This document shows, in pieces, positions 15,374-23,937 of a stretch of 64,000 nt of DNA. The notes below the pieces were generated by a model that saw only the letters and a program-made list of their open reading frames with translations, did no database searches and was not told the origin of the DNA. The position numbers and the translations under genes were made by a program. Within the stretch, counting starts at the first letter, position 1. Every line of letters starts with the position of its first letter. The DNA is from Candidatus Nanopelagicales bacterium (GTDB lineage: Bacteria > Actinomycetota > Actinomycetes > S36-B12 > GCA-2699445): positions 124,001-188,000 of the forward strand of contig JBAOHO010000013.1 in NCBI GenBank assembly GCA_037045355.1. Reading direction: 5' to 3'.

Positions 15374-18277
15374 ATGCCTGTGAACCCGACCCGGCTGGTG
15401 GGCCGTGAGCGTGAACTCGCCCTGCTGCGCACCGCTCTGGATCGGGTCGCGGCCGGTGAGGTGGTCGCCCTCGAGGTGTCCGGCGAGGCGGGCATCGGGA
15501 AGAGCGCCTTGCTCGACGAGTTGGTCCGCGAGGCATCGCGGCGTGGGTTCCGGTGTCTGCGCGGAACGGGATCTCGAGCCGAGCAGGACTTCATGTTCGG
15601 CGCGCTCGCTGCCCTGCTGGACGGGCCCGTCACCGCCGACCCCGCGATCGACCAGTTGGATCCTCACACCCTGAGGGACCTGGCATCGGTGCTACCTGGG
15701 ATGAGAGCGAAGGTCCCCGACACACCCGCAGCGCCGGTCGATCCCTTGCTCGTGTGCCACTCGACCCGACGGGCGCTGACGGCTCTCGCGGCCCGGGGCC
15801 AGGGTTTGGTGATCGCGGTCGATGACGCGCACTCGATCGACGAGATGACTGCTTGCGTCATCGGGTTCTGGATGCGGCACGGAATCGACGCTCCGGTGCT
15901 CATCGCCACGGCCCGACGCTCGGGTGGGCCAGGCGCTCATACCGGATCCCTCCACCTGCGGTCGGATCGGGTCGAGCGGATAGAACTCGAACCTCTACCG
16001 CCGGAAGACGCCGCGCAACTCATGGCGCACCTGCCTGCGGTGCAGCAGAACCGGGTCATGGCGGACGCCGGGGGAAATCCCTTCTACATCACCCAGTTGG
16101 CGGCTCATGTGCCGGCGCAGCGTGGCGCGGCACCGACGGAGTCGCCTGAGGGCCGTAATCCCCCCGAGGTGTCGGCGGCGATCCTGGCCGACCTCGCGGA
16201 GGTGTCGGTCCCCGCCCAGCAGTTGGCCGGTGCGGCCGCTGTGCTCGGTGACCCGTTCGATGTGATGCTGGCCGCCCGGGTCGCGGAAATCGCCCCCAAT
16301 GAGGCCCTGCCCGCCCTGGACGAGTTGGTCGCCGCCTCCTTCGTGGTTAACCGCGACGGGCACGGCACCTATGAGTTCCGCCACCCGATCATCACTGCCG
16401 TCGTCTACGACTCGATCCCCGGTGGGCGGCGCTTGGCCGCGCACTCCAGAGCCGGGACGATCCTGCAGGCCGAGGGGGCGGCCCCGATCGCTGTGGCGCG
16501 TCACTTGGAGCGCAGCGCCGATATGGGGGACGAGCAAGCCATCGAGGTGATTCGGGCAGCCGCGACTGCCACCCGAGTTCTGGCCCCCCGGGCCGCGGCT
16601 CGTCTGCTCGCCTCCGCTATCCGACTGTCTGGTCCGGTGGCCGAAGGTGCCCCAGATGGCCGTCCACTGCTCATGGCAGAGCGGTCCGACTGTCTCATCA
16701 ACGCCGGGCAGTTCGCCGAAGCCCGTGAGGAGCTGCGCGCCGCGCTCGAGCTCGTCGCTCCCGGCGATCACCTGACGCTCGCCTACCTCGTCGGGAACCT
16801 CACAAGGGTGGAGAACTGGCTGGGGGAGGAGCGCACAGCCACGCAACGGATTCGTTCGATCCTCGCGGATCTACCGACGGAGGCGTACTTCCCGCGTCTG
16901 CTCATGCAGGTGTTGCTCCTGGCCCAGGTCGCCGTCAGTGGTTCGGTCGATGAGGTGCGTGAGATCGGCGGCGTGCTCGTCCCCGCGACCACCGCAGTGC
17001 CCGGTCTGGAGTTCGCCACGGCCGTTCTGCTCGCCTATGGCGAAGCTCGTGGGGGGGATGCCGTCTGCGCTGGGGATCAGGCCCGACGCGCAGCCGACCT
17101 GTTGGCCGCCACCCCCGACGACCAACTCATCGCCGCTTTGGAGACGCTCATCCTGCTGTCCTCGGCAGAGGAATGGCTGGGCCGTTGGAAGGATGTGCTC
17201 GACCACACGGGACGCGGCATCGCGCTTGCCCGCACGACCGGGAATCTGGCCGCGGGTGTGTGGCTGCGGATCGCGGCGGAGAGCGCTCTGACGAAGCAGG
17301 GCCGTTTGACCGAGGCCGCCGAGCTCATCGCCGAGGCTGAGGAACTGGCCCGCATGCGCAATGACCCGCTGCTCATCAGTGTCGCCCTGGCGCGGCGCAG
17401 CGCGGTCGCGGCTCAACTCGGTGACCTGTCCACGGCCATGTCCACCGCACAAGATGCGGAGGTCTACCAGGAGTTGACCCACGACCCCGGTGTGCCCGCG
17501 ATCGTGGCGTATTCGATCGCACCGGGCCTCGTGGAGGATGGCCAGGCAGAGCGGGGCATCCAGGTGATGGTCCGGGGAGCCGGCGGACCTGGCTTGCCTC
17601 TCGTGGCGGAACCGACCAAGGCCCGCACGCTGGAGATCCTCACCGAGGCTGAGTTGGCCCGCGGGGACGCCGTGGCAGCGCGGAGCTGGGCTGAAGGCGC
17701 AGGTGTCAGCGCAGACAGGCTCGGCCTCGCTCTGAGCCACTGTGCGGCGCAACGAGCCCTTGCCGAGGTGCTGCTCGCCGAGAACGATCCGCAGTCGGCG
17801 ATTGCGCATGCCCGCGCTGCGGTGGCGTCAGCCGATTCGGCCGGAGCACCGCTGGAAGCTGCGCGGGCCCGTTTGATCCTCGGGCGGTCGCTCGGGCGCT
17901 GCGGGCAGACGGATCTGGCGGTGGCCGAGATCCGGCGAGCGATCGCAGTGGCGCAGGAGTGCAGGGCCCGCAGCATTGCCGGGCGCGGCGCCCGTGATCT
18001 GCGGGATCTCGGTGTCCATGGATCAGGGGAGCGCGCTGCCCGGGGGGCAACGGGTCTCGATGCGCTCAGTGCGCGCGAGCGGGAGGTCGCCGAACTCGTG
18101 TCCGAGGGGCTCGGCAATCCTCAGATCGCACAGCGTCTGTTTCTGAGCCGACGCACGGTGGAGTCCCATGTCGCTCGGATCTTCACGAAACTGGGTGTGT
18201 CCTCGCGTGGCGAGGTTGCTGAGGTCATGAGACGGGGACAGATCATCGCCGAGCATGTCGAGTCGCCTCGCCGCTGA
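15374..18277 (+). CDS. Large LuxR-family ATPase regulator (LAL type)
   Basis: 967 residues. The N-terminal AAA-type ATPase has Walker A SGEAGIGKSALLDELV near residue 40 and a Walker B-like LVIAVDDAHSIDE. A long helical TPR-like middle follows (many A-rich helices, roughly residues 350-880). The C-terminal LuxR HTH has LSAREREVAELVSEGLGNPQ then IAQRLFLSRRTVESHVARIF. LAL regulators are MalT-like activators that use ATP and a signal bound by the helical region. The ATG at 15374 has AGGAG 4 nt upstream; the frame is open further up to 15146 but overlaps the zinc-ribbon gene and lacks a ribosome-binding site. No target gene is evident next to it. Confidence 0.9.
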   Translation: MPVNPTRLVGRERELALLRTALDRVAAGEVVALEVSGEAGIGKSALLDELVREASRRGFRCLRGTGSRAEQDFMFGALAALLDGPVTADPAIDQLDPHTLRDLASVLPGMRAKVPDTPAAPVDPLLVCHSTRRALTALAARGQGLVIAVDDAHSIDEMTACVIGFWMRHGIDAPVLIATARRSGGPGAHTGSLHLRSDRVERIELEPLPPEDAAQLMAHLPAVQQNRVMADAGGNPFYITQLAAHVPAQRGAAPTESPEGRNPPEVSAAILADLAEVSVPAQQLAGAAAVLGDPFDVMLAARVAEIAPNEALPALDELVAASFVVNRDGHGTYEFRHPIITAVVYDSIPGGRRLAAHSRAGTILQAEGAAPIAVARHLERSADMGDEQAIEVIRAAATATRVLAPRAAARLLASAIRLSGPVAEGAPDGRPLLMAERSDCLINAGQFAEAREELRAALELVAPGDHLTLAYLVGNLTRVENWLGEERTATQRIRSILADLPTEAYFPRLLMQVLLLAQVAVSGSVDEVREIGGVLVPATTAVPGLEFATAVLLAYGEARGGDAVCAGDQARRAADLLAATPDDQLIAALETLILLSSAEEWLGRWKDVLDHTGRGIALARTTGNLAAGVWLRIAAESALTKQGRLTEAAELIAEAEELARMRNDPLLISVALARRSAVAAQLGDLSTAMSTAQDAEVYQELTHDPGVPAIVAYSIAPGLVEDGQAERGIQVMVRGAGGPGLPLVAEPTKARTLEILTEAELARGDAVAARSWAEGAGVSADRLGLALSHCAAQRALAEVLLAENDPQSAIAHARAAVASADSAGAPLEAARARLILGRSLGRCGQTDLAVAEIRRAIAVAQECRARSIAGRGARDLRDLGVHGSGERAARGATGLDALSAREREVAELVSEGLGNPQIAQRLFLSRRTVESHVARIFTKLGVSSRGEVAEVMRRGQIIAEHVESPRR

Positions 18278-18332
18278 CCTGTTCGAGCGCCGCCCCAACT
18301 TCCAGCCGTCGGACGGTGGGACGGGTTCTGAA

Positions 18333-20057
18333 CTACTCCCCAGTCGGCGGCTGTGTCCCGGATCCAGACGACCGTCGGCGCCGCCGATTGCGCGAACGGC
18401 GCGGCCGCACCTCGGAGACGTCACTGCCCGTGGGGACATCGGTGGCTGGGCCCGCGGTCGCGTCGGTGGTGTTCCCGGCGGGGGAGCCGCCGCTGTCGGC
18501 ACTGCGTGTCCGGCGCCGCTGCCGCTGGCGACGGGGCCGATCGTTGTCCTGACGCTGCGTGTCGTTGCCGTTGTCCCGGTCCCTGTTGCCAGACCGATCC
18601 TGGTCGCGACGACGGCCCGAGCCGCCTCCGCGTTGGCTGCGCCGCTCGTCACGCTGCCCACCGCCACGCTGCCCCCCGCCTCCGCGGCTCTTGCCGGTCT
18701 CCCCGAGATCCTCGAGTTCCTCGGCCTCCAGCCCGGCACGCGTGCGATCGGCCCGGGGCAGGCGACCAGTGGCTTCGGCGGGAATGCCCAGTCCGGTGTA
18801 GATGTGCTCCGAGGTCGAGTAGGTCTCGATGGGGTTGGCGAACGGGAGTTTGAGCGCCCGGTCGATCATGGCCCAGCGAGCGAGGTCCTCCCAGTCGACC
18901 AGTGTCACCGCGACGCCTGACTCGCCGGCGCGCCCGGTGCGGCCGATCCGGTGGACGTAGGTCTTCTCATCATCGGGGCATTCGTAGTTGATGACATGGG
19001 TGACGCCGTCGACGTCGATGCCACGAGCTGCCACGTCGGTGGCGGCGAGCACGTCGACCTTGCCGTTGCGGAACGCACGCAGCGCCTGCTCGCGGGCACC
19101 TTGCCCGAGATCGCCATGCACCGAGGCCGCCGCGAACCCGCGGTCACTGAGTTCGTCCTGAATGCGTTGGGCCCGCCGCTTGGTCCGGGTGAAGATCATG
19201 GTGAGGCCGCGATCCTTCGATTGCAGCACTCGGGCGATGATCTCCATCTTGTCCATCGGATGGGCCCGCCAGACGTGCTGCTCGATCGCGTCCACCGTGG
19301 CGGATTCGTCGCCTGCGTCGGCGGCTCGGATGTGCATGGGCTTGTTCATGTAGCGCCGGGCGAGCGCGACGATCTGTCCGGGCATGGTGGCCGAGAACAG
19401 CATGGTCTGACGCTCGGCCGGTACCTTGGCGACGATCTTCTCGACGTCGGGCAGGAAGCCCATGTCCAGCATCTCGTCGGCTTCATCGAGCACCAGAACG
19501 CCTACCTGGGAGAGATCGAGATGGCGCTGCTGTACGAGGTCGATCAATCGACCGGGAGTGCCGACGACGATGTCGATGCCCTTGGTCAGAGCGTCGATCT
19601 GGGGTTCGTAGGCGCGCCCGCCGTAGATGGTCAGCACCCGCACCTTCAGATCACGGCCCGCCTCGGCGAGGTCCTTGCCGACCTGGATGGCGAGTTCCCG
19701 GGTGGGGACGACGATCAGGGCCTGCGGCTTGCCGTTGCTCTCGCCGTCCGCGGGGACCAGGATCCGCTGCAGCAGTGGGATCCCAAAGCCCAGTGTCTTG
19801 CCCGTCCCTGTCTTGGCTTGACCGATGACGTCGCCGCCTTCGAGTGCCAGGGGCAGGGTCTGAGCCTGGATGGGGAAGGTACGCTCGATGCCCTCGTCGG
19901 CGAGCGCGGCCACGATCTCGGGGCGGACGCCGAGTTCGGCGAAGGTGGGGGCCAGCTGTTCTGTCTTCGGTTGTTCTGTTTCTGTTGTGGTTTCCGCTGA
20001 TTCTTCGGCAGCGGGTGCTTCGGGAGCTGTCTCTTCGGGCGCGGTCTCTTCTGACAC
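18333..20057 (-). CDS. DEAD-box RNA helicase, RhlE/CshA-like
   Basis: 574 residues from the GTG at 20057, which has GGAG 8 nt upstream. An acidic Glu/Thr-rich N-terminal extension (about 45 residues) precedes the Q motif (TFAELGV then FPIQAQTLPLAL). Motif I is GQAKTGTGKT, Ia PTRELAIQ, II LDEADEMLDMGF, III SAT, V ATDVAARGIDV and VI YVHRIGRTGRAG. The tail after residue about 455 is low complexity, rich in Arg, Gly, Gln and Asp, and probably binds RNA. Such helicases remodel ribosome precursors and mRNA. In M. tuberculosis the syntenic gene is rhlE (Rv3211), next to the same ferritin-like gene. Confidence 0.92.
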   Translation of the reverse strand: MSEETAPEETAPEAPAAEESAETTTETEQPKTEQLAPTFAELGVRPEIVAALADEGIERTFPIQAQTLPLALEGGDVIGQAKTGTGKTLGFGIPLLQRILVPADGESNGKPQALIVVPTRELAIQVGKDLAEAGRDLKVRVLTIYGGRAYEPQIDALTKGIDIVVGTPGRLIDLVQQRHLDLSQVGVLVLDEADEMLDMGFLPDVEKIVAKVPAERQTMLFSATMPGQIVALARRYMNKPMHIRAADAGDESATVDAIEQHVWRAHPMDKMEIIARVLQSKDRGLTMIFTRTKRRAQRIQDELSDRGFAAASVHGDLGQGAREQALRAFRNGKVDVLAATDVAARGIDVDGVTHVINYECPDDEKTYVHRIGRTGRAGESGVAVTLVDWEDLARWAMIDRALKLPFANPIETYSTSEHIYTGLGIPAEATGRLPRADRTRAGLEAEELEDLGETGKSRGGGGQRGGGQRDERRSQRGGGSGRRRDQDRSGNRDRDNGNDTQRQDNDRPRRQRQRRRTRSADSGGSPAGNTTDATAGPATDVPTGSDVSEVRPRRSRNRRRRRSSGSGTQPPTGE

Positions 20058-20251
20058 TGATGGTTCTCCGGAATCCTTCGTCAGGACCGACCCATCAGTC
20101 CTGTGGCGCCGTGCTGCGGGAGTTTCCCGTTCGGGTTCACGTCCGGGACTGCGCGATCCGGCTCGAGGAGCGGGGTGGCAGGTACCCGGCGGACGCACCG
20201 GCGGTTGCGCCGCTCAGTCTACGCGCTCAGCCACCAGATCGCGGGCCCGGC

Positions 20252-20257
20252 TACGCT
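20252..20257 (+). promoter_or_regulatory. Leaderless -10 box TACGCT
   Basis: TACGCT, 6 nt, then the ATG at 20264 of the ferritin-like gene. Confidence 0.5.
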
Positions 20258-20263
20258 GCGGCC

Positions 20264-20926
20264 ATGGTCAGTGCCACCGATGCGCCCGTGATCGACTTGC
20301 TCGGGCTTATCGCCGCCGGTGAGTTGTTCGCGTTCGAGACCTTGGCCCGTGATTCGGCGCTGGCGGACGACCTCAACGCGAAGTCCGCTTTGGGTGCCAT
20401 TGCGTGCCGTGAGTTCGGGCACTTCCAACTTGTCGTAGCGAGGATGCGCGATTCCGGCGCCGATGCCGACGCGGTGATCGGCGCGTATCTGCCTATTCTG
20501 TCGGAGTTCCACGCCAAGACGGCTCCACGGGATCTGCTCGAGGGCCTGCTCAAGGCGTACGTCGGCGATGGGATCGCCGCGGATTTCGGTCGCGAGATCG
20601 CCGCGTACGTCGATCCCCAGACGCGGGGCTTTCTCGACGATGTGCTGAGCGGCAGCGGTCAGGCGGAGTTCGTGGTGCCGTATGTGCAGCAGGCCTTGTC
20701 GCAGGACCCTGGGTCGGCTGGTCGCCTGGCGTTGTGGGGGAGGCGGTTGATGGGGGAGGCACTGGCTCAGGCCCAGCGCGTCGCGGCAGACCGGCCGGAT
20801 CTGGCGGAACTGGTTGTCGGTGGTGGGGGACAGACGGGGGCGGGCTTGGCGGAGTTCGCGAACATGCTGGCTCGGATGACGGAGTCCCACAGCGCTCGGA
20901 TGCGGAGCCTGGGCCTGGCTCCCTGA
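20264..20926 (+). CDS. Ferritin-like (MiaE-like fold) protein
   Basis: 220 residues, mostly helical. Helix 1 has LLGLIAAGELFAFETLARDS and helix 2 IACREFGHFQLVVARM, giving the E...ExxH pattern of a carboxylate-bridged di-iron bundle. The later half has EFVVPYVQQALSQD and LALWGRRLMGEAL. The family is annotated as ferritin-like fold-containing protein in actinobacteria (Rv3210c in M. tuberculosis), and its chemistry is unknown. A possible tRNA hydroxylase function is suggested only by fold. It diverges from the DEAD-box helicase gene, a conserved arrangement. Confidence 0.8.
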   Translation: MVSATDAPVIDLLGLIAAGELFAFETLARDSALADDLNAKSALGAIACREFGHFQLVVARMRDSGADADAVIGAYLPILSEFHAKTAPRDLLEGLLKAYVGDGIAADFGREIAAYVDPQTRGFLDDVLSGSGQAEFVVPYVQQALSQDPGSAGRLALWGRRLMGEALAQAQRVAADRPDLAELVVGGGGQTGAGLAEFANMLARMTESHSARMRSLGLAP

Positions 20927-20984
20927 CGCGGCGCCACGGGGATTTGAGTGGGGGTCAGGCCCGGACGGCGTACCTGTCAGTCGC

Positions 20985-21028
20985 GGCCGGAGTTGGCGGT
21001 GGCCGGAGTTGTGCGGTGGGCCGGAGTC
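20985..21028. repeat. Imperfect GGCCGGAGTT repeat, 3 copies
   Basis: GGCCGGAGTT or GGCCGGAGTC at 20985, 21001 and 21019 (16 and 18 bp apart) in the gap between the ferritin-like gene and the convergent DUF3107 gene. Confidence 0.6.
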
Positions 21029-21045
21029 GTTCGTCGTGAGAACGG

Positions 21046-21270
21046 TTACGTGGCGCCGAAGCCGACCCTGCCCGCGAGCGGCGCGCCGAGTTCGATGTAC
21101 GCGACCTTGTCGGTGGGTACGAGGATCCGGCGACCCTTGACGTCTTCGAGGGTGACCAGTTCGTTGGCCGCCCACGCTTCGCTGATCACATCGGCGAGGT
21201 CCTCGGGCTCGGCAGCGCTTTCGAAGACGACCTCACGGGGTGAATCCTGGATTCCGATCCTGACTTCCAC
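21046..21270 (-). CDS. DUF3107 protein
   Basis: 74 residues starting with GTG at 21270 behind GGAGG with a 5-nt gap; the in-frame TTG 12 bp upstream would place the ribosome-binding site inside the gene. The sequence VEVRIGIQDSPREVVFES, then VISEAWAANELVTLEDVKG and a final GRVGFGAT, is characteristic of DUF3107, found next to a TetR gene in most actinobacteria (Rv3208A and Rv3208 in M. tuberculosis). Biochemical role unknown. The spacing to the TetR gene on the same strand is 64 bp, so the two are probably co-transcribed. Confidence 0.9.
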   Translation of the reverse strand: MEVRIGIQDSPREVVFESAAEPEDLADVISEAWAANELVTLEDVKGRRILVPTDKVAYIELGAPLAGRVGFGAT

Positions 21271-21334
21271 GCAGTCCTCCAAGGGTGTCGCTCGACCCTA
21301 CCTGGCACCGGGTCAGGTGGGTATGGGTGTTCGC

Positions 21335-21955
21335 TCAGGGCTGTGGCGCCGGGGGGTGGCTGCGGGGGAAACCTGAGATCCCGCGCCATGCCAGCGCCGA
21401 CAGAAGGTGGGCGGCGGCCTCGTGCCCGATGCCGTCGGGGTTGCTCAGCCAGCGCAGCGCAGCCGTCTGGGCCATCCCGAGCAGGCCGTAGGCCAGCAGC
21501 ATCGCCTCGGCGACCGACAGGCCGGTGTCGGTCGCGATGACCTCACTGACCATTTCGGCGCTGAGCCGGTTGACGCGCTGGACCCGTTCGCGGACATCGG
21601 GTGCATTGACCAGGTCGGACTGGAACACGAGGCGGTAGGCCTCATCGTCGTGGCTGATGAACCTCAGGTACGCGTCGATCGTGGCGGTGACCCGGTTGCG
21701 GTTGTCGTCGGTCGACTTCAGGGCCCGGCCCATCGATTCCAGGAACTGTTCGGCTCCGCTGTCGAGTACCGCCAGGTACAGGTCACGTTTGGATCCGAAG
21801 TGCTGGTAGAGCACCGGCTTGGTGACGCCGGCGCGGGCGGCGATGTCGTCCATCGCGGCTTCGTGGTAGCCGGACTTGACGAATACCTCGCGAGCCGCGG
21901 TGAGCAGTGATTCCCGGCGTTCGACGCGCGGCAGCCGGGCTGCGGAGGAGCTCAC
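21335..21955 (-). CDS. TetR family regulator
   Basis: 206 residues from the GTG at 21955. The HTH is RRESLLTAAREVFVKSGYHE then MDDIAARAGVTKPVLYQHFG, a near-canonical TetR recognition helix. The ligand-binding C-terminal domain contains VFQSDLVNAPDVRERV and AEAMLLAYGLLGMAQTAALR. It occupies the position of Rv3208 beside DUF3107. A TAAGAT box 7 nt before the GTG, overlapped by the inverted repeat TTACTCACCGGTAA, suggests autorepression of a leaderless transcript. An earlier in-frame GTG at 21973 would lie inside that operator and is rejected. The effector is unknown. Confidence 0.9.
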   Translation of the reverse strand: MSSSAARLPRVERRESLLTAAREVFVKSGYHEAAMDDIAARAGVTKPVLYQHFGSKRDLYLAVLDSGAEQFLESMGRALKSTDDNRNRVTATIDAYLRFISHDDEAYRLVFQSDLVNAPDVRERVQRVNRLSAEMVSEVIATDTGLSVAEAMLLAYGLLGMAQTAALRWLSNPDGIGHEAAAHLLSALAWRGISGFPRSHPPAPQP

Positions 21956-21962
21956 GACCGCT

Positions 21963-21979
21963 ATCTTACTCACCGGTAA
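21963..21979. promoter_or_regulatory. TetR promoter with overlapping operator
   Basis: TTAC-TCACCG-GTAA (21966-21979) is an inverted repeat that overlaps TAAGAT (minus strand, 21968-21963), the -10 box of the TetR gene. It lies 94 bp from the divergent hydrolase start, so it might affect both genes. Confidence 0.5.
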
Positions 21980-22059
21980 CAAGTGGCGGGCGGCTCTGTC
22001 CGAGGCCGACGGAGGGACTGTGACGAGTCCCACGCCGAGCAGGCGGCGCGTTGCGGTCC

Positions 22060-22065
22060 TACCCT
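22060..22065 (+). promoter_or_regulatory. Leaderless -10 box TACCCT
   Basis: TACCCT, 7 nt, then the ATG at 22073; it decides the start of the hydrolase. Confidence 0.6.
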
Positions 22066-22072
22066 GGGCCTC

Positions 22073-23020
22073 ATGGCTGACTCCGAGACCGTGGACCTGT
22101 CGGTGGCCCCCCTGCCCAGTGATCTGCCCGCGGCCCCGCCCAGTGAGGAGGTCTGGCTGAACGAGCGCATGCTCACGGTGCGTCGCATGGCCGAGGGTGG
22201 CACTCCGACCGTCATGATCCACGGATTGGGCGGATCCAGCCTGAACTGGACCGATCTGGCTCTGGCTTTTCGTGGGCGCCTCGATTCGTGGGCGGTGGAT
22301 CTGCCCGGGTTCGGCGCCTCTCCGCCCCCCCGCGACGGTGACTACACTCCCGCCGGTCACGCCCGTGCCGTCCTGGAGGTGATCACCGAGCGGATCGGGC
22401 GGCCGGTCCATGTGTTCGGCAACTCGATGGGGGGTGCCATCGCGGTTCAACTCGCCGCCCGCGCGCCCCAGTGGGTGCGGTCGCTGACCCTCATTTCACC
22501 GGCCTTGCCCGGCGGCCGGATCAAGAAATCCAACATGCATCTGCCGGTCATCGCGGTTCCGGGTGTCGGGGAGCGGGTGTTACGACGGTATCTGCAGGTG
22601 TCACCGGAGCTGCGGGCCCGCGCGACCATCGACCTGTGTTTCGCGGACGCGTCGCGGATGCACCCGGACCGGATGGCCGAAGCGGTGACCGAGGTCCGTC
22701 GCCGGGACACGTACCCGTACACGGCTGACGCCTTCGTGCAGTCGACCCGGGGGCTCATGGCAAGCCTGGTGGCCCGGGGCCCGCAGCGGCCCGCTGAGTT
22801 GATGACCAACATCCATCGCCCGGTACTGCTCGTATATGGGCGCAAAGACGCCTTGGTCGATCCGGCGGGCGGATACAAGATCGCGTCTCACCTGCCTGAC
22901 GCCCGGGTCGTGGTGATCCCTGACTCCGGACATGTAGCGCAGATGGAGCACCCGGAGTTGGTGGCAGCGGCGTGGCGGGACCTCATCGGGAGTCGGTCTG
23001 GGGCCGTGCCCAGCCGCTGA
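22073..23020 (+). CDS. Alpha/beta hydrolase
   Basis: 315 residues. The oxyanion loop is VMIHGLGGSSLNWTDLA, the nucleophile elbow VHVFGNSMGGAIAVQLA (GNSMGG, Ser), the acid region VLLVYGRKDALVDPAGG, and the catalytic His lies in IPDSGHVAQMEHPEL. The closest named types by motif are epoxide-hydrolase-like and 2-hydroxymuconate-semialdehyde-hydrolase-like enzymes; the substrate is not determined. M. tuberculosis has the hydrolase LipV (Rv3203) in the comparable block, but orthology cannot be judged by eye. The gene ends inside the first copy of a 16-bp repeat array. Confidence 0.88.
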   Translation: MADSETVDLSVAPLPSDLPAAPPSEEVWLNERMLTVRRMAEGGTPTVMIHGLGGSSLNWTDLALAFRGRLDSWAVDLPGFGASPPPRDGDYTPAGHARAVLEVITERIGRPVHVFGNSMGGAIAVQLAARAPQWVRSLTLISPALPGGRIKKSNMHLPVIAVPGVGERVLRRYLQVSPELRARATIDLCFADASRMHPDRMAEAVTEVRRRDTYPYTADAFVQSTRGLMASLVARGPQRPAELMTNIHRPVLLVYGRKDALVDPAGGYKIASHLPDARVVVIPDSGHVAQMEHPELVAAAWRDLIGSRSGAVPSR

Positions 23021-23073
23021 GGGCTCCAGTCGCTGAGGGCTCCAGTCGCTGAGGGCTCCAGTCGCTGAGGGCC
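23015..23073. repeat. 16-bp direct tandem repeat, 3.6 copies
   Basis: Unit CGCTGAGGGCTCCAGT at 23015, 23031, 23047 and partly 23063. The first copy contains the TGA stop of the hydrolase gene. Confidence 0.9.
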
Positions 23074-23138
23074 GGAGTGAGCCGTGCGCTCAGAGTCCTC
23101 ACAATCCACCGTTGTAAAGAGACGACAGCGGCGAGAGA

Positions 23139-23185
23139 CGACAGCCCCCGGACCGACGCTGGGGGTGCGGGTCCGGGGGCTGTCG
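23139..23185. terminator. Long perfect hairpin between convergent genes
   Basis: CGACAGCCCCCGGACC (23139-23154) pairs over 16 bp with GGTCCGGGGGCTGTCG (23170-23185) around a 15-nt loop. It lies between the hydrolase and the convergent yceI gene and so could end both transcripts, although no T tract follows on the plus strand. Confidence 0.65.
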
Positions 23186-23267
23186 CGTTCAGGCCGCTCG
23201 GGAGTCCGGCCTGGGGGGATGGCCTGTTTCGGCCTGTGGGTGCGCGTTTTGGGCCTGTCGGGGGAGA

Positions 23268-23831
23268 TCAGGCCTCGAGGACGAACTCCGCCTCGATCTG
23301 GATGGTCACCTTGTCGGAGACGACGACGCCGCCGGCTTCCATTGTCTGGTTCCAGGTGACGCCGAAGTCCTGTCGGTTGATCACGGCCGTCCCCGAGAAT
23401 CCGGCACGGTATCCACCGTAGGCATCCGGGCCCAGACCCACGAGTTCGAAGTGGAGGGGAACCTGCTTGGTGATGCCCTTCAGCGTCAAGTCACCCGCGA
23501 GAACCCAGTTGTCTCCGTCTTCGGAGACGCCCGTGGAGCGGTAGGTCATGGTCGGATTCTCGTCGGTGCCGAAGAAGTCCGGTGAGCGCAGATGCTCGTC
23601 GCGCTGGTCACTGCCCGTCTCGATCGACGCCAGTTTGATCTCGACGGTCACGGAGGAGTCGACGAGTTCCTCGGCGGTGGTCAAGGTGGCCGTGTAGTCG
23701 GTGAAGCGGCCGCGCACCTTGCTCACCATCATGTGGCGCACGCTGAATCCCACTTCGCTGTGCAGTGGGTCGATCTGCCAGGTTCCGGTGCGGTAACCGG
23801 GGATGGCGTCAGTGGCAACTGTCTGGGTCAT
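23268..23831 (-). CDS. YceI family lipid-binding-fold protein
   Basis: 187 residues, one YceI lipocalin-like beta barrel. Landmarks are TGTWQIDPLHSEVGFSVRHM at the start, DQRDEHLRSPDFFGTDENPT in the middle, and DLTLKGITKQVPLHFEL. No signal peptide is visible, so this is the cytoplasmic type found in actinobacteria. The family binds polyprenoid chains such as octaprenyl compounds in some bacteria; the ligand here is unknown. AGGAG stands 8 nt before the ATG. A good promoter and an inverted-repeat operator lie between it and the divergent marR gene, so MarR probably represses it. Confidence 0.9.
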   Translation of the reverse strand: MTQTVATDAIPGYRTGTWQIDPLHSEVGFSVRHMMVSKVRGRFTDYTATLTTAEELVDSSVTVEIKLASIETGSDQRDEHLRSPDFFGTDENPTMTYRSTGVSEDGDNWVLAGDLTLKGITKQVPLHFELVGLGPDAYGGYRAGFSGTAVINRQDFGVTWNQTMEAGGVVVSDKVTIQIEAEFVLEA

Positions 23832-23850
23832 GGCGGTGTCTCCTATGTCG

Positions 23851-23895
23851 TTGAGCGTTCATGGACATTAGAACGCAACATCATTGAATGTTCAA
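23851..23895. promoter_or_regulatory. yceI promoter and MarR-type operators
   Basis: On the minus strand TTGAAC (23895-23890), a 17-bp spacer and TCTAAT (23872-23867) form a near-consensus promoter for yceI. The perfect inverted repeat TTGAATGTTCAA (23884-23895) covers the -35. A second, imperfect copy TTGAGCGTTCAT (23851-23862) lies 33 bp away, about three helical turns. These are the expected sites for the divergent MarR protein. Confidence 0.7.
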
Positions 23896-23924
23896 GTTAT
23901 TCCTGGGGTGGACTCGTTGGTCTG

Positions 23925-23930
23925 TACCCT
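23925..23930 (+). promoter_or_regulatory. Leaderless -10 box TACCCT for the MarR gene
   Basis: TACCCT, 7 nt (GGGGGAC), then the ATG at 23938. The operator TTGAATGTTCAA is 29 bp upstream, so autoregulation is likely. Confidence 0.55.
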
Positions 23931-23937
23931 GGGGGAC

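Noticed and set aside
21956..22450. A longer TetR protein on the minus strand.
   Set aside because: The extension runs through the TetR operator and the divergent hydrolase gene.
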